This document shows positions 1 through 11,693 of a stretch of 64,000 nt of DNA, one piece after another. Origin of the DNA: Chenopodium formosanum (taxonomy: Eukaryota > Streptophyta > Magnoliopsida > Caryophyllales > Amaranthaceae); contig CM044877.1 in NCBI GenBank assembly GCA_024500155.1, positions 11,165,501 through 11,229,500 of the forward strand. The letters are read 5' to 3'. The position numbers and the translations under genes were made by a program. Every line of letters begins with the position of its first letter. Position 1 is the first letter of the stretch. Under the pieces are notes generated by a model, which was not told where the DNA came from, did not search any database, and saw only the letters and a program-made list of their open reading frames with translations.

Positions 1-478
1 CATAGCTATATGTATAAATAAATTATTTGTAATATAATAGAAATAATGCTGAGATGATGATTGTTCTTCATGTTGAGAGCTCAGAAAATGTTGTTAATCA
101 TGGTCTTGCTGCAATGAGCAGATCTCTAACAAGATTAAGTACCACTTTAAATTATCCATTAACAACTTGATGAAACCTATCTTACTAATGCTCCATTTTT
201 TTATTTTTTTATTTTTTGGAAACCAACGAGAAGCGCCTTCATTAAAGACAAGAGTCCATGAGTACATACGACAAAATATTAGGAGGACAGTGATTATCTC
301 ATATTTGTTCGTTTTCAAAAGGTACTAAACTCGAAAGGTGATGATGAACTTACTAATATCTTACTAATGCTCCATATGTTCATTGATTTTTTTTTTTGTG
401 AACACGAGGGGCAAGCCCCAAAGAGAAGAACAAATTAGCAACTAGGAAAGAAAAAACAAACTAAGGTAGGAAACAAAT
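1..478. other. AT-rich DNA, no gene recognised
   Basis: No coding region or structured RNA is recognised. The stretch has short T runs near 190-220 and 388-400. The sequence after the second run (GGGGCAAGCCCC at about 408-419) could be the tail of an old retroelement, but nothing confirms this. Confidence 0.4.
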
Positions 479-1174
479 TGTAGGATTTTAGATAGTATAA
501 GCGGAATTGCATGAATCACATTCATAAGCATCTAATAACCAAGATCATTGCATAACACATAAAGAACACATAATTATACCTTTAAAGCGTGATTCCACGT
601 GCGATCGAGCAAGAGCAATAGGAGAACAAGAACCCCAAGCGTGATTTTTCTACTTGGTCCACGAGCACAGATTAAACCTCCACTAATAATAGACTGCTAG
701 TTAGTTGTGATTGAACCCTTCAATCAACCTTCTACGAGGAAGAAAGACAATCTAACCAAGAACCACCACGAAGAACACCACAAACCACCACCGAGGGGCG
801 TTGTCCGTACGGACGTGTGTGTGAGAAGAGAGGGCCGTGAGTGAGGAGAGAGAAAATAGAGATTAGGGTTTCGGGAATTGGTTGCCTTGTTTCACAATTC
901 ACTGTATGTTAATTGTATTCCGTGTCAACCTTAGGCGTGGACTTTATTTATAGATCATATCTCTAAATATGAGTTCATGTCAAGCCCAAACTCCTTATCC
1001 TAATCAAACTACTCTAGCCTAACACCTTTCATGGTTTGTCATAATCTCATGAGGCCTATTAATGGGCCTCTTACTTGTTTAACCCAATACTCTTGTGTGT
1101 GACCTCATAGGATCCATTCTATTGGACTTTGGACTATTTAACTAGTCCAAGATCACTTATCATATCTAGCAACA
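479..1174 (-). mobile_element. Probable LTR (solo or fragment), minus orientation
   Basis: The segment begins TGTAGG and ends GCAACA, the TG...CA layout of an LTR. Read on the minus strand it has a TATA-like box (TATAAATAAAGT, 941-952), followed by a leader with AAACCCTAATC, as in plant LTR promoters. I see no matching 5-bp duplication at the ends and no gag or pol next to it, so it may be an eroded solo LTR or a fragment. The superfamily is not assignable from the LTR alone. Confidence 0.45.
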
Positions 1175-1299
1175 GACAACGACGACCCAAAAGAATGAAC
1201 TAGTTATCTCTATAATAGTGATCCTTAATATATTTAGTAATTGCACTTTTCGAAGGCATATTTCATTCACAAACAAACCAACTACTCTACTAAAATAAA

Positions 1300-2823
1300 C
1301 ACTACTAGAAAACAGCTAAATTCCGACGGAAAATTTCCGTCAGAAACACCCCATTTTCCGTCGGAAAACCCATTTCCGACGGAATTCCGTCGGAAGCGGT
1401 TGACGCAATATGGTTTGTCGGAAAAATGACCTATTCCGACGGAATTTCCGGCGGAATTCTTTCTGTCGGACGGCATATTCTGACCCGGGCAAGTCCGTCG
1501 AAAATTCCCGACGGATATGATTCCGCCGGAAAATTCCGACGGAAATTCCGTCGGAATATTCTATTAAAAAAACAAAAAAAAACTGCACCTCCACCAGCCT
1601 CCACCCAGAACCACCACCCCCACCCGAGAACCACCGCACACCGACCCCAACCACAAACCCACCCTTATCCCACCACCACCGACACAAACCTGTAAATTAA
1701 ACACCACCACCACAAAACTCAGTAAATTAAACACCACACACCACCACCACAAACCCAGAAAATTAAACACCACACCACCACCACAAACCCATTAAATTAA
1801 ACACTAAAAAACGAAAATTAAACCCATAAACGCGAAAATCAAACCCCAACAAAACGAAAATCACCTAAAATCGAAAATTAACACCAAAAAACAAAAGTAG
1901 CCCATAAATCTAAAAATTAACAACAAAATCAAAAAATTCCACACAAAATAAATCAAAACATGTAGATCTACATATTTAAACAGAATTTCGTTTAAAAAAA
2001 ACATTAATTTTTTTAATGAAAATATATAAATATACAATTATCTAATAAAATACATAAATTTACATAACAATTACAAAAAAGTAACTAGATCTACAATCTA
2101 ACCTAAATTAAAACTAGATCTACAAAACAAAAACCTTGAGAATGGGTAGCTCGAGACGGTGGTTGTCGACTTTGTAATTGTTGCGTCGTTGTTGTTGTGG
2201 GTTGATGTTGTGGCGGTCGTCGTTGTTGAGGGTTGATGTTGTGGCAGTCGTCGTTGTTGAGGGTTGATGGTATGGCGGTCGTCGGTGGTTGATGTTGCAG
2301 ATATACACAAGAGGAAGATAAGAGGAAAGGAAAGGGAAGAGGAGAGAAGAGGAAATGGAAGAGGAGAGGCGAAAGAGATTGAAAGAGGGGAGGGGCAGAG
2401 CCACAGAGGGAAAAGAGAAATGAGAAGAGAAGAGGAGAGGAGAGGAGAGAGAAAGAGAATGAGTAGGAAAAGGGGAAAGTGAAAAGGCAGAGAGATGAAA
2501 AGGGGAAAAGCTAGGGGCGTCTCTTTAGGGTTTTATTTTTGAAATGTTAAATTTTTTTTTTTAAATAGGACTTCCGTCGTAAATTTTCGACGAATACAAA
2601 TTCCGTCGAAAAATTAAATTTCCGGCGAAATAATCCGTCGGAAAGTACATATTTTCCTACGGAATAATTTTCTGCGGAAAATTCTGACGGATTTCTGACG
2701 GAATTTTTTAATTCGTCGGAAATATATGACGGAATATAATTCCGTCGAAATTTTTGGTTTTTCCGACGGAATTTTAGGTTCGTCGGAACCTTTCCGTCGG
2801 AATTGGACCTGATTATTGTAGTG
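1300..2823. mobile_element. Non-autonomous CACTA (En/Spm-type) DNA transposon
   Basis: The ends are CACTACTAGAAAA at 1300 and ...TTATTGTAGTG at 2823, which are CACTA terminal inverted repeats. They are flanked by a 3-bp duplication AAA (1297-1299 and 2824-2826), as expected for this superfamily. Both subterminal regions (about 1320-1560 and 2570-2800) are packed with direct and inverted copies of TTCCGACGGAA / TTCCGTCGGAA, the transposase-binding type of repeat typical of CACTA elements. The interior is A-rich (1700-2060), then holds a GTTGTTG repeat and a GA-rich block (2294-2490). There is no transposase gene, so movement would depend on an autonomous relative. Confidence 0.88.
2187..2300. 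repeat. About 31-bp tandem repeat inside the CACTA element
   Basis: About 3.5 copies of a unit beginning GTCGTCGTTGTTGAGGGTTG follow each other, with few differences between units. Open frames across it on both strands are low-complexity and have no coding support. Confidence 0.7.
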
Positions 2824-2855
2824 AAAACAAAGGACTAAACATTATTCTTCGGCAC

Positions 2856-4752
2856 TGTAGACACCCATTTGTGTCTCCCCAAAACCAAACCCGGTGATGA
2901 GTATCTTTCACGTCGAATCATAATCCAATGAAGTGAAAGTGTGGAAAGTCTAGTATTGCGGATAGTTTTTATTCTTTTCTCTTCTCTCTGTTTTTGAAAA
3001 CCTATTTTAAGAAAATAGCCAATCCAATTTGGTTTGGTCCATATCAAGGGTCCAGTAATGGTGTAGTTGGATGGGGTTTGAAAAGAGCTTTCCAACGATA
3101 TATTATAAGCCCAATTCTCGATGAATAGTGAGGAAGTTATGGCCAAATTACTGAACTAGGCCCGGTTTGATCTTTATATGCGGCCCAATGATATAGAGGA
3201 GGGCCTAATATGGATTTATCATTCCTAATGCAATTAGAATTGATTTTAGTCTTCTAGAAGGTTCTTTTCATTTCTAATTCAATTAGCATTGATAAATTGA
3301 CTTTGGTTAACTTTTTGGAGTTTTAATCAGAATAAAAGAGTGTTTTTAAGGAAAATGCAATTTTGCCCTTCTGTACGGCTAAATTCTATCGAAATTAAGA
3401 AAACACGTGAAAATAATTGTTAGCGCCTGACGACAGGGATTGACGCCTGGCGCTAGCGCTAATGACCAGCGTCTGGCGCTAATCGTGTTGTATTCTCGTT
3501 GAAACTCTGATTTGTTTTTCTATCCGTTTGACTGATTTTCTCTATAAATAGCCTCCTAAAACCTCCGTTTTCAATCACCAATTCTCATCAAGAATCTCTT
3601 GATTACTCTCTCTCTAAGCTAAAGCTTATTCGCTCTCTCTTTCTAAACCAACCCTTTTACAAACAAAATTCCGCATTCACAAGACCTAGAAGTACCTAGC
3701 CAAATTCGAAGTTGTCTTTGCCCTAGACGTGAAAGATTTTAATGTCTGAGGGTTTGGTCCCAAATCTCTCTTTCAATTATTTAATTTAATTATTTATTTT
3801 ATTATTTTCCTTGAAGTTACTAACGTGTGTATTTTGTTATTAGAAAGAGGTACGAGGCATCCAAGTAAGTGCTTTAATGGTTTTATAGATATTATGATTT
3901 AGAAATCATGTCTAGGTTGTTATTATGATTCCTAATGTCATGTTAAGGTGTTTTGATCTTCCTAATATAATGTTTAGGGTAATTTAATTTCTAATATCAA
4001 ATATGACAATTGTGATTCCTATGATGCTTCCTATTTTCTTTCCTAATATTCATGTTAGTATCATGTTAGGGCTATATATTTGATCTTTATTACTTAGTGA
4101 CATGCTAGGGTTTGTTATTAATCTTGTTAGTATCATGCCTAGGATCTTGCTATTATTATGCTTTATTATTAACATGATTATGATTTTTATGATTATTTTT
4201 ATTATGATTGTTATTTTATTATGTTGCTGGACATATTATATTATTGTTATTGCTTGATCACACCTTTTATGCATGTTTAAAGAGAATTGGTACTTGTAAT
4301 CACGCTTAATAAGATAATTAATAATCTTATTTAGGGTTAATCTGATTATAATTCAAGTGATCGCCAATAATAGATTTATTTGTGCATTAATATTCAGCCA
4401 ACATAGATTAAACAGGTTTAGGGTAATCCTATTGATTGCATGTTAGTTAGAAAGCGCACATGAATACAATCAGAATAAAGTAGAGGTCTATTATTAGGGC
4501 TGGTTCAATATCTTTTAGATTGGATTTGTACCTTCATCCCCAAACTACCAGTCATGGATCCAGACCTATTGGAGTTGACGATCTCCTGGATCGTTAAGGG
4601 GTGTAACCTTCACCTCGTGAACGGTTTACAAGTTCCTAAAACTTGTTGGCGACTCTTTTGCTCTATCTTCTTTCCCTTTGGACGCCACCGTACTTAAGTG
4701 TATGATCACAGTGGGGTTCAAGTTTGGGGTAATGCTTGAAATATTCCCTACA
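2856..4752 (+). mobile_element. Solo LTR of the 51-61 kb Gag-only retrotransposon family
   Basis: This 1,897-bp segment starts TGTAGACACCC and ends TTCCCTACA. It is flanked by a perfect 5-bp duplication GGCAC (2851-2855 and 4753-4757), with no internal domain attached. It is a diverged copy, in the opposite orientation, of the LTRs at 51200-53121 and 59381-61309: the first 90 and last 120 bases match closely, and the order of landmarks is the same. A TATA box (CTATAAATAG, 3541-3550) lies 55 bp after a GCGCC/GGCGC-rich array (3421-3486). A solo LTR is the usual product of recombination between the two LTRs of one copy. The insertion interrupts the LINE remnant read on the minus strand. Confidence 0.9.
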
Positions 4753-4757
4753 GGCAC

Positions 4758-5980
4758 CATCCTTGGAAGTGTCATGCCACTAAGGTCCTCCAATAAAACA
4801 TCCCCAAGATCCTTCAGGGTCGCCTCAAAGATGACTAACTTCTACTCCAAAGAAACCCCTTTGTTAGCAAGTCAGTCCGCTACTCTATTCGCCTCTTTTT
4901 AGCAATGCTTAATCTTCACTACCTAACCATTCTTTCCAAGTAACGCCTTACAATTTCGGATCACATGAATAAAGGGAGAGTTAAGTGGCATAGGATCCAC
5001 TAATAATAGGAAAACAACCTCTGAATCACACGGAGCTGCACCCTATGGTGGCCACCATTCCACGCAATAACAAGCGCCCTAAGCACAGTTATTATAGTAA
5101 CTCGGCTACAAGTGCAAGTGCCCCAAAAGAGCAAAAACTTCATAAAACTTTACCATTTTCACCACAGATTGCTCCCCCTGCTCCAACCGGCCCAGGATTA
5201 CCCTTAGAAGCACCGTCCGTATTCAAGCTAACCCAACCAATAGGAGGTAGCTTCCACCTGATATGAACGGTCTCCCTTTTCTTTTCTTGTTCTTCAAAGT
5301 CCCATATTTCTCCCAAGCTCTCAAGGTATCTCCAACTCTAGCTACAATAAAGCTTGTCTAGCCAAAATGGATGTCAACTTCTCGCTCAAAGCTTCGAGCA
5401 TTCCTCCATTTCCAAAGCCACCAGCAGGCCGCCGTGAAGAAAATAGGTCATTTTTCTTTTTCATTCTTTATTTTATGCCTCAAGTTTCCCATCAATCAAC
5501 TCAAGTTTCCCATCAATCAAACACAAAGGATGTTGAAACTCATGAGCATTCACATTAACTCCAAACTTCCTCCAAACAGTACGAGTTGTAAAGCAAAACA
5601 CAAAGTATGATCCAAGTTTTCCTCAACATAACCATACACTAGACATCGTGGATTATGAGTTTAATGAAGCAAGAATCTGACAGAATTTGTCATCACCCTT
5701 TCTCTATATCTCATCCACAAGAAGATCGGAATTTTGTTCTTTGTGGAACTTGCAAACTCCAAATATATTTCCGTGGTAAGAAATTTGCTTGGTTATATTC
5801 TGTGACATTCATCACAATCCGCATTGCAGACTTAATGGTAAATTTCCTCGATGGGGAACCATTCCAATACACTGTGTTCCTCGCATTTTCCTCCTCAACC
5901 AATTTGATTTCTTGAATTTCATTCAATATATGGGCTGAAAGATAAGTAGAGAAAATCTCCCACTTCCAACCCCGCATTCA
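4758..5980 (-). pseudogene. 3' part of an old LINE ORF2 (zinc-binding reverse-transcriptase tail and RNase H)
   Basis: On the minus strand, 5977-5711 encodes a segment with the zf-RVT-like run YIWSLQVPQRTKF. 4903-4753 encodes an RNase H-type tail, KEANRVAD then LANKGVSLE, with in-frame stops TGA and TAG. Both are typical of the C-terminal half of plant L1-type ORF2. Between them the frame is broken many times. The tail continues across the solo LTR: removing that LTR and one GGCAC copy restores a frame ending VPKNNV and a stop near 2836. The 3' untranslated part is in turn cut by the CACTA element. The copy is dead and is older than both insertions. Confidence 0.7.
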
Positions 5981-6619
5981 TATCCCATATGTCTTTCAAT
6001 TTATAGATTAGAATATGCACATGTGCTGGGATTGACTATATTGTTTTAGTTTTAAAATCATGTTGTTCTTAAAATGTCTTATTATGTTGTTGTATGTTGT
6101 CTTAATCACAACTACATTTTGTAAAGAATTTTACTAGTAATTAGCTACAAATTTTTATGTTTTTACGTAATTTATTAACTTATAAATTTTTTTAATATAA
6201 TTTATTTCAAGTAACTTTTCATATCTAATTACTTAACTAGATAATGCTCGAATTATTAAAAGGCACTAAATGTAGGTAGCATTTTTCCTAAATGTAGAAT
6301 AAAATATATTTTTTTTAAAGTTTGTATTCCTATTTTACCTTTGTTTAAATTTAAGCCCTTCTTACTCCTAACTACAAATTCTTATTTTTTTTAAAGTTTA
6401 TATTTTTATTTTACCCTAATTTAAATTTAAACCCCTCTTTACTCTTAACTACATAATTCCTATTTTCTACCATGATAAATAACACTATAACGATTTTGTA
6501 ATGCATTTTAATTTGTGATATTTTTTTCCACAAAAATTATTAATTGGAGGAACAATTGAACAATTAAATACAAGATTACAAAATTATAAAATTACAAAAC
6601 TTTTACGAGAATTAATATA
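5981..6619. other. AT-rich intergenic DNA
   Basis: No gene or complete element is recognised. A short duplicated motif (TTTTTTTAAAGTTTGTATTCCTATTTTACC-like, near 6310 and 6390) suggests a small local duplication. Confidence 0.4.
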
Positions 6620-6940
6620 ATGTAGCGGTTTGAATTTTCGGGCATACCATTAATACAATATACCGATTCAAATTTCTAGGGATTAATACATATGCTAAAT
6701 ACCAACACCAATTTCCAAGACCTAATAGGGGTATTGGCTAGAATTTTCAAGGTCTAGTAGAGGGTACCGTTTCAATTTCCGGAGTCTATTAGAGGGCATC
6801 GATTCAAATATTTGGTGCCTAATAGAGGGTACCGTTTTCTAATTCCGAGACCTAATACAAGTCACCTGTTTGAGATCATAGGGCCTCATTATTAACGGTA
6901 CCTGATGATTGGAGTTTCGGGGCACGATACAAGATATATT
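6620..6940. repeat. Degenerate minisatellite, period about 33-38 bp
   Basis: About nine diverged units follow the pattern GGTACCG-TTCAAATTTCC-GAGACCTAATAGA. The GGTACCG and CCTAATA words recur at near-regular spacing. The units differ too much for recent amplification. The array lies just upstream of a second, cleaner 33-bp array. Confidence 0.6.
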
Positions 6941-7068
6941 TGATACATGATAGTTGACTTGTACCTAGGTAGTAATACTACTAACGAGTCCCAAGGAAGC
7001 AGTTACCTTATATCTATGAATATTAATAGACCCAAATCTAAATCTATCTCCAAAGGCTTATATCAAAC

Positions 7069-7227
7069 AAATTATACCGTCGGATTCTTACAATGGTATC
7101 CAAATTATACGGTCGGATTCTTGCACCGGGACCCAAAGTATACTACCGAATTCTTGTAACAGGAACTAAATCATAGTACCGGAATCTTGCACCAGTACTC
7201 ACAGTATACTACCGGAAACTTGCTCTT
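7069..7227. repeat. 33-bp minisatellite, about 4.8 copies
   Basis: Four full units and one partial unit of 33 bp can be lined up. Each begins AA(T/G)TATAC and carries CGG(A/T)TTCTTGCACC in the middle. Because 33 is divisible by three, an open frame with an 11-residue repeat (TVGFL core) runs through it. That frame has no other coding support. Confidence 0.75.
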
Positions 7228-7439
7228 CAGTGTGGTGATGTTATTTTCTTGTCAATTAAATAAATTTTTAATGCTATATATCTATGTTGCGAAATAATTT
7301 AATTCCCTTTGTACTCACTATTAAAAGCACGCTATTATTTTATCTCAAATAAAGCCATTTATAATATTGATCCATATATTTTCGAATAATGTATTAATTC
7401 TTTATTCAACCTTTCTCTCGTTATGAACTCTGATTGAAT

Positions 7440-7479
<40 letters not shown>

Positions 7480-7596
7480 CGAATATGGGTATGTTTTAAT
7501 CATGTTTTGGCAATATCTTATACAAATATTAAAAAAAACAATTATTAATAATAAATCAATACATCATGTAGTAACTTGTTAATGTTTATTACTCGT
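7228..7596. other. AT-rich DNA upstream of the LINE
   Basis: Holds a long T run (about 7446-7472) followed by A-rich DNA. No gene is seen. The left copy of the LINE target duplication begins at 7597. Confidence 0.5.
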
Positions 7597-7615
7597 ATGT
7601 AGTTATTGATTATTA
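7597..7615. repeat. Left target-site duplication of the LINE (19 bp)
   Basis: The 19 bases, beginning ATGTAGTTATTG, recur exactly at 15129-15147, right after the poly(A) tail. This fixes both ends of the LINE insertion. Confidence 0.95.
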
Positions 7616-7738
7616 GTAAAGTTGAGTCCCTTACCTAGGGTTTGAGTAGTCCTTGTCTAGGGTTTGTAGTTTCGTTCATTTTTCAGTGCAGAATCGTGTC
7701 TTGTACTCTGGTTTTCAATCTTTAAGTCGTCTTGGATC

Positions 7739-9196
7739 ATGGAATCTGACTTAATTAAGGATTGGGAGAAATTTAGTCTTACAGAAAGAGAAGAAATATT
7801 TGTTGGGAGGGGTGAGAATATTTATATTGGTATTGAATCGAAGGATCAAATTCATCTGGCTCTCGTGGACAAATTGTGTACGGTGAAAACATTCAGTGTT
7901 GAAGCAATGAAGAGAACGCTGAATTCTATATGGAAGATTAGCGACAATGTAGCAATCAATGCGATCGATACGAATCTTTTTGTATTCCAGTTCTTTAAGA
8001 AAGAAGATAAAGAGAAGATAATGGAGGGTAGACCATGGTATTTTGATGGTAAATTGCTGTTATTAAGGGAAATCCAAGGAGGTGAGCAACCGTCCAAAAT
8101 TGAATTTTTCTCTTCACCAATGTGGGTTCGTCTCTTTGATGTGCCATTTAATAGAAGGTGGGCATCCTTTATGTTTGATCTGGGTGAATCTCTTGGTGGT
8201 TTTCTTGAGTTCTATGATTCAAACCCCTTAGGTTGGGGGGAATTTATGCGGGTGAAAGTGGAAATCGATGTCCGAAAACCCCTTAGGAGGGGGGTTTTGT
8301 GGCAAGGAATGGTGCAAAATCTCAATGGATCGACATCAAATACGAAAGGCTTGGTGATTTATGCTTCTTCTGTGGTAGGCTAAGCCATACTAATAAGGAA
8401 TGTCAAGCAAAAGAAGAAAACGATAACTCGGCTAGTGCAATTGTGTACCAGTATGGAACTTGGCTTAGGGCCTCTCCGATGAAACCATCTGTGAAAACAT
8501 ATGCTGTTCATGAAAAGGAGAGAGTTTGGGGGGGGGAGAAATTGGTTGTCATTTGAGGTGAGAGTGCCTCGAGTTCGTGTTCTGTCAAACCAATCAAGCT
8601 TGCTCTTGTTAGTGTTGCGCGTAAGCTATTTTTTGCCACTTCGAAAGAGTCTGCTGAAGGTGCATATCCCAAAGCTCGTGAAGCATAGCTAGCACTTGTA
8701 TTCGATGCTTCTAGTAACAGGGAAATTCTAAGGCCGAGGAGTTTAATTGGTGTCGTGGAAGAACCCCCTCTTGAGGGTAATATTGTTGTACCTAGTGAGA
8801 AGGAGGATGTTGTGTTGAGGGAGGGGGGGCTGACAAAGAATGTTGGGGATGACTGGAGAGTAGTGGTGCGGGGAGTGTGGAGGGAACAGGGGAAAGTGCT
8901 GGGAAAGAAGCTGGTCGTGGTGATGTAGGGGTCATAGGGGATGGTGGTAAAAACAAGCAAGTGGCTTATGGAAAAGGGTAGTTAGAATGGAGGAAGGATA
9001 TGGGGGTAATATGGGTGTGTCGACTGTGCAGGGAGGTGGTGATGGTGTTGTGGGTGGGGGAAAGAGGGGTGGGTCGTGGATGGAGTTGGAAGATCAGAGT
9101 AGTAAGAGAAGGAAAGGTGTTGTAGATATTATCACTAGAAGTAGTATAAACAAAGTAGAGGGGAGTGGTGGTGACCACACCCTTGAAGAGCAATGA
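7739..9196 (+). pseudogene. LINE ORF1, nucleic-acid-binding protein (frameshifted)
   Basis: The frame from 7739 encodes a DUF4283-type N-terminal domain of about 190 residues, with the run EGRPWYFDGKLLLLRE and then a typical MWVRLFDVP. A one-base shift in a G run near 8290 moves the frame. The second frame then gives WIDIKYERLGDLCFFCGRLS followed by HTNKEC, a CX2CX4HX4C zinc knuckle. Further shifts occur near 8550. A final frame ends at 9196 in TGA, which overlaps the ATG of ORF2 as ATGA. In plant L1 elements this protein binds the element RNA. The broken frame makes a functional product unlikely. Confidence 0.85.
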
Positions 9197-10396
9197 AACT
9201 CTTAAGTTGGAACATCCGAGGGGTTGGCAACCCTTGGACGGAGATCAGAGAATGGAGGGAAAGTCCGAATGTTGTGTTTTTTATGGAGACGAAGATTAAT
9301 AGTAGCGTTTTGGAGAGAGTTAAAAGGAGATGTGGTTTTGATAATGGTATGTGTCTTAGTAGTGTTGGGAGATCGGGAGGGTTGGGGTTTTGGTGGCGAG
9401 ATGCTCACATAAATATTATTTCATATTCTATACACCATTTCACTGTAGATGTATGCGATAGAAATGGGGTGCCGAGTTGGAGAGCTATAGGCATATATGG
9501 TTGGCCGGAGAACACAAATAAACATAAAACGTGGGAATTAATGAAAAATATGTAAAATTTGTGTAATATTCCATGTATTATGTTTGGGGACTTCAATGAA
9601 ATTGTGAGTATGTCGGAGAAGGAGGGGGTGTGGTTAGGAGGGAATGTATGATGGATGCTTTCTGGGATGCTATTGATGTGTGTGGGTTGAAAGATTTAGG
9701 ATACAAGGGTTGCAAATTCACGTGGCAGTGAGGGAAATCGGAGGAGAATTTGATCAGAGAAAGGCTAGATAGTTTTTTGGAGGATGATGATAGGTGTGAG
9801 ATGCATCCAAACTTCTCAGTTAAGCACCTTGTACGTGAAGAATCGGACCATGCTCCGATTATGTTGGATACACTGAATTATTATGACAGAGGCAAGGGTG
9901 GAAAACTTTTTAGGTTCGAGGCTATGTGGCTCTCGAATGACTCTTGTGAAGCGGTGATTTCGATAGCTTGGGGCGATAGTGAGGGTTTAGAGGCACATCA
10001 GCGAATTGAGCAATGCGCTTTGGGCCTTAAAAAGTGGTTTGCTTCCACTTTTAAAAACACTCAGAAGAAAATCAGAAGATTAGAGAAGGAACTGTTAGAA
10101 GCGCAAGGTGGTCATATTGATGCTGCTATGTTGGAATGCTGTGAAAAAATCTCGAATGAATTGGGGGAGCTAAGAAGGTTGGAGGAATCGTATTGGTATG
10201 CGAGGCTTGTGCAAATGAAATGAGGGATGGGGATAAAAACACAACATATTTTCATCAGAAGGCCAGCCAACGCAAGAAAAAGAATCGCATCGATGGTTTG
10301 TTTGACAACGTGGGGTATGGAGGGATGATAACGAGCAGATTTGCAACATTGTAGCCGACTATTTTTTCACATCTTTTCTCTTCTAATAATTCAACT
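9193..10396 (+). pseudogene. LINE ORF2, 5' part: AP-type endonuclease domain (broken)
   Basis: The frame from 9193 starts MKLLSWNIRGVGNP, the usual start of plant LINE endonucleases. It carries the metal-binding Glu in FFMETKIN. It hits a TAA at 9553-9555. The next piece holds GDFNEI, and after another shift 9750-10223 holds SDHAPI, the conserved end of the endonuclease-exonuclease-phosphatase fold. A further frame gives NTTYFHQKAS, which normally links endonuclease to reverse transcriptase. The frame then runs into the hAT insertion at 10397. This domain nicks the target DNA in an intact element. At least three shifts or stops make it non-functional here. Confidence 0.87.
10389..10396. repeat. 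Left 8-bp target duplication of the nested hAT
   Basis: ATTCAACT here matches ATCCAACT at 12210-12217 (7 of 8). Deleting the hAT and one copy rejoins the LINE frame as SSNNSTEFEAATDGLSS, which confirms the boundaries. Confidence 0.88.
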
Positions 10397-10499
10397 CAGG
10401 TCCGTTTCCGAGATTTTGGTGGCCTAGGGGCAAATAAAAAAAGGGGCCATAATTGACTAACAATTGAAATTATTAAGGAAAAAAATTGGGTATGCAAAA

Positions 10500-10690
10500 A
10501 AAATTAATGCGATGAAATTTTATTAGTGTAAAAACACCTTTTTAAAAAAATTTCTTCTAGCATTTCTATATGCAAAGTCATTACTAATAGTTTCTACATC
10601 ACTATGGTCTAACATAGCTCTCTTAACATATAAAGTAGCTAATCATTCAACCTTTCTTGACTCTTTAGGATAATGGCTGCCGGCTTGAAG
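10500..10690 (-). pseudogene. Remnant of a hAT transposase C-terminus
   Basis: Reading the minus strand from about 10690, one frame gives SQERLND and, after a shift, AMLDHSDVETISNDFAYRNA. These resemble the ERLN-LA-LSIE...FA-RNARR end of the dimerisation region in plant TTF-type hAT transposases. Frameshifts and a stop are present. The match is by eye, so confidence is moderate, but it agrees with the hAT ends around it. Confidence 0.55.
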
Positions 10691-10818
10691 CTGAAATCCA
10701 AAAAAAATGGTGAAAAAAAATGAAAATATAGAAAGAAATCGAAAAAATTGATTGGGGAAATTGATATGTGAAGAACAATTGAAAGAGTATAGGTTCTAGA
10801 AAAATTCTTAAATTTTAG

Positions 10819-11693
10819 GAAATTTTAGATTTTAACACCATATAAAAACCCGAAAATGGTTTTTAACACCTCCATAAAAAAAAATTGATTTTAACACCAC
10901 ACAAACTAACAAAAAATGGGTATTACCACCACTTTACGGATTCCTAAACAGAATCAGTTAAGTGCCACGTGTCGCTTTCTTATTGGCCAAAAAATAAAAA
11001 AAAATAAAACTACCCAGCCACCCCAGCCCCGCCGCCGCCCCCCACCACCTAACCACCCACCCACCCCTGCCCTCCCAAAAACCACCACCAGCGACGCCTT
11101 CGCTCACCCAACCTAGCTGAAACCTCCCCCTCCCTTTCCCGCAACCGCTTCGCCCCCAAAAACCACCTAACTCAAAACCCTCCTTCCCTAATACGGTCAC
11201 GATTCCGGCCAAAAATGGTTGAAATCGGCCGATTAAGGCAACTCAACCCCAAAATCGGCCGATTTCGTCCAATTGTGGCCGGAATTGCGACCGTATTAGG
11301 GAAGGAGATTTTGGGTTTGGTCGTTTTTGGGGGCGAAGCCATTGTGGGAAAGGGTGGGGGAGGGTTCATCTGGGTTGGGGGTGTGAAGGCGTCACGGCCG
11401 GTGGTGGTTTCGGGGAGGGAAGGGGTAGGTCTGTGGTTGGCGGTGGTGGCGCGGTGGTGTGGCTGGGGTAGTTTTAGGGTTTTTTTATTTTTTTTTTAAT
11501 TTTTTTTAAACAACTAAAATGGTGACACGTGTCACTGAGGACCCCACTTAACAGAATTTTTGGACGGAATCCGTTAAGTGGTGGTAATACCAATTTTTTG
11601 TTATTTTGTGTGGTGTTAAAATCATTTTTTTTTCTATGGAGGTGTTAAAAACCATTTTCGAGTTTTTGTGTGGTGTTAAAATCTAAAATTTCC
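10819..11693. mobile_element. Palindromic Mutator-like foldback element nested in the hAT
   Basis: The 875-bp element starts GGAAATTTTAGATTTTAACA and ends with its inverted copy. A perfect 9-bp duplication TAAATTTTA (10810-10818 and 11694-11702) is diagnostic of Mutator-like elements. The inverted repeats run about 150-190 bp, and the inner halves are also inverted copies of each other: TAATACGGTC at about 11190 pairs with GACCGTATTA at about 11289, and AATCGGCCGATT occurs on both sides of the centre. Nearly the whole element could therefore fold into one hairpin. No transposase is present. Confidence 0.9.

Noticed and set aside
1241..1773. Several overlapping open frames in both directions
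   Set aside because: They arise from the palindromic TTCCGACGGAA words and the low-complexity interior of the CACTA element.
11215..11499. Gly/Val-rich open frames in a GC-rich block
   Set aside because: They lie in the palindromic Mutator-like element and have no domain or splice structure.
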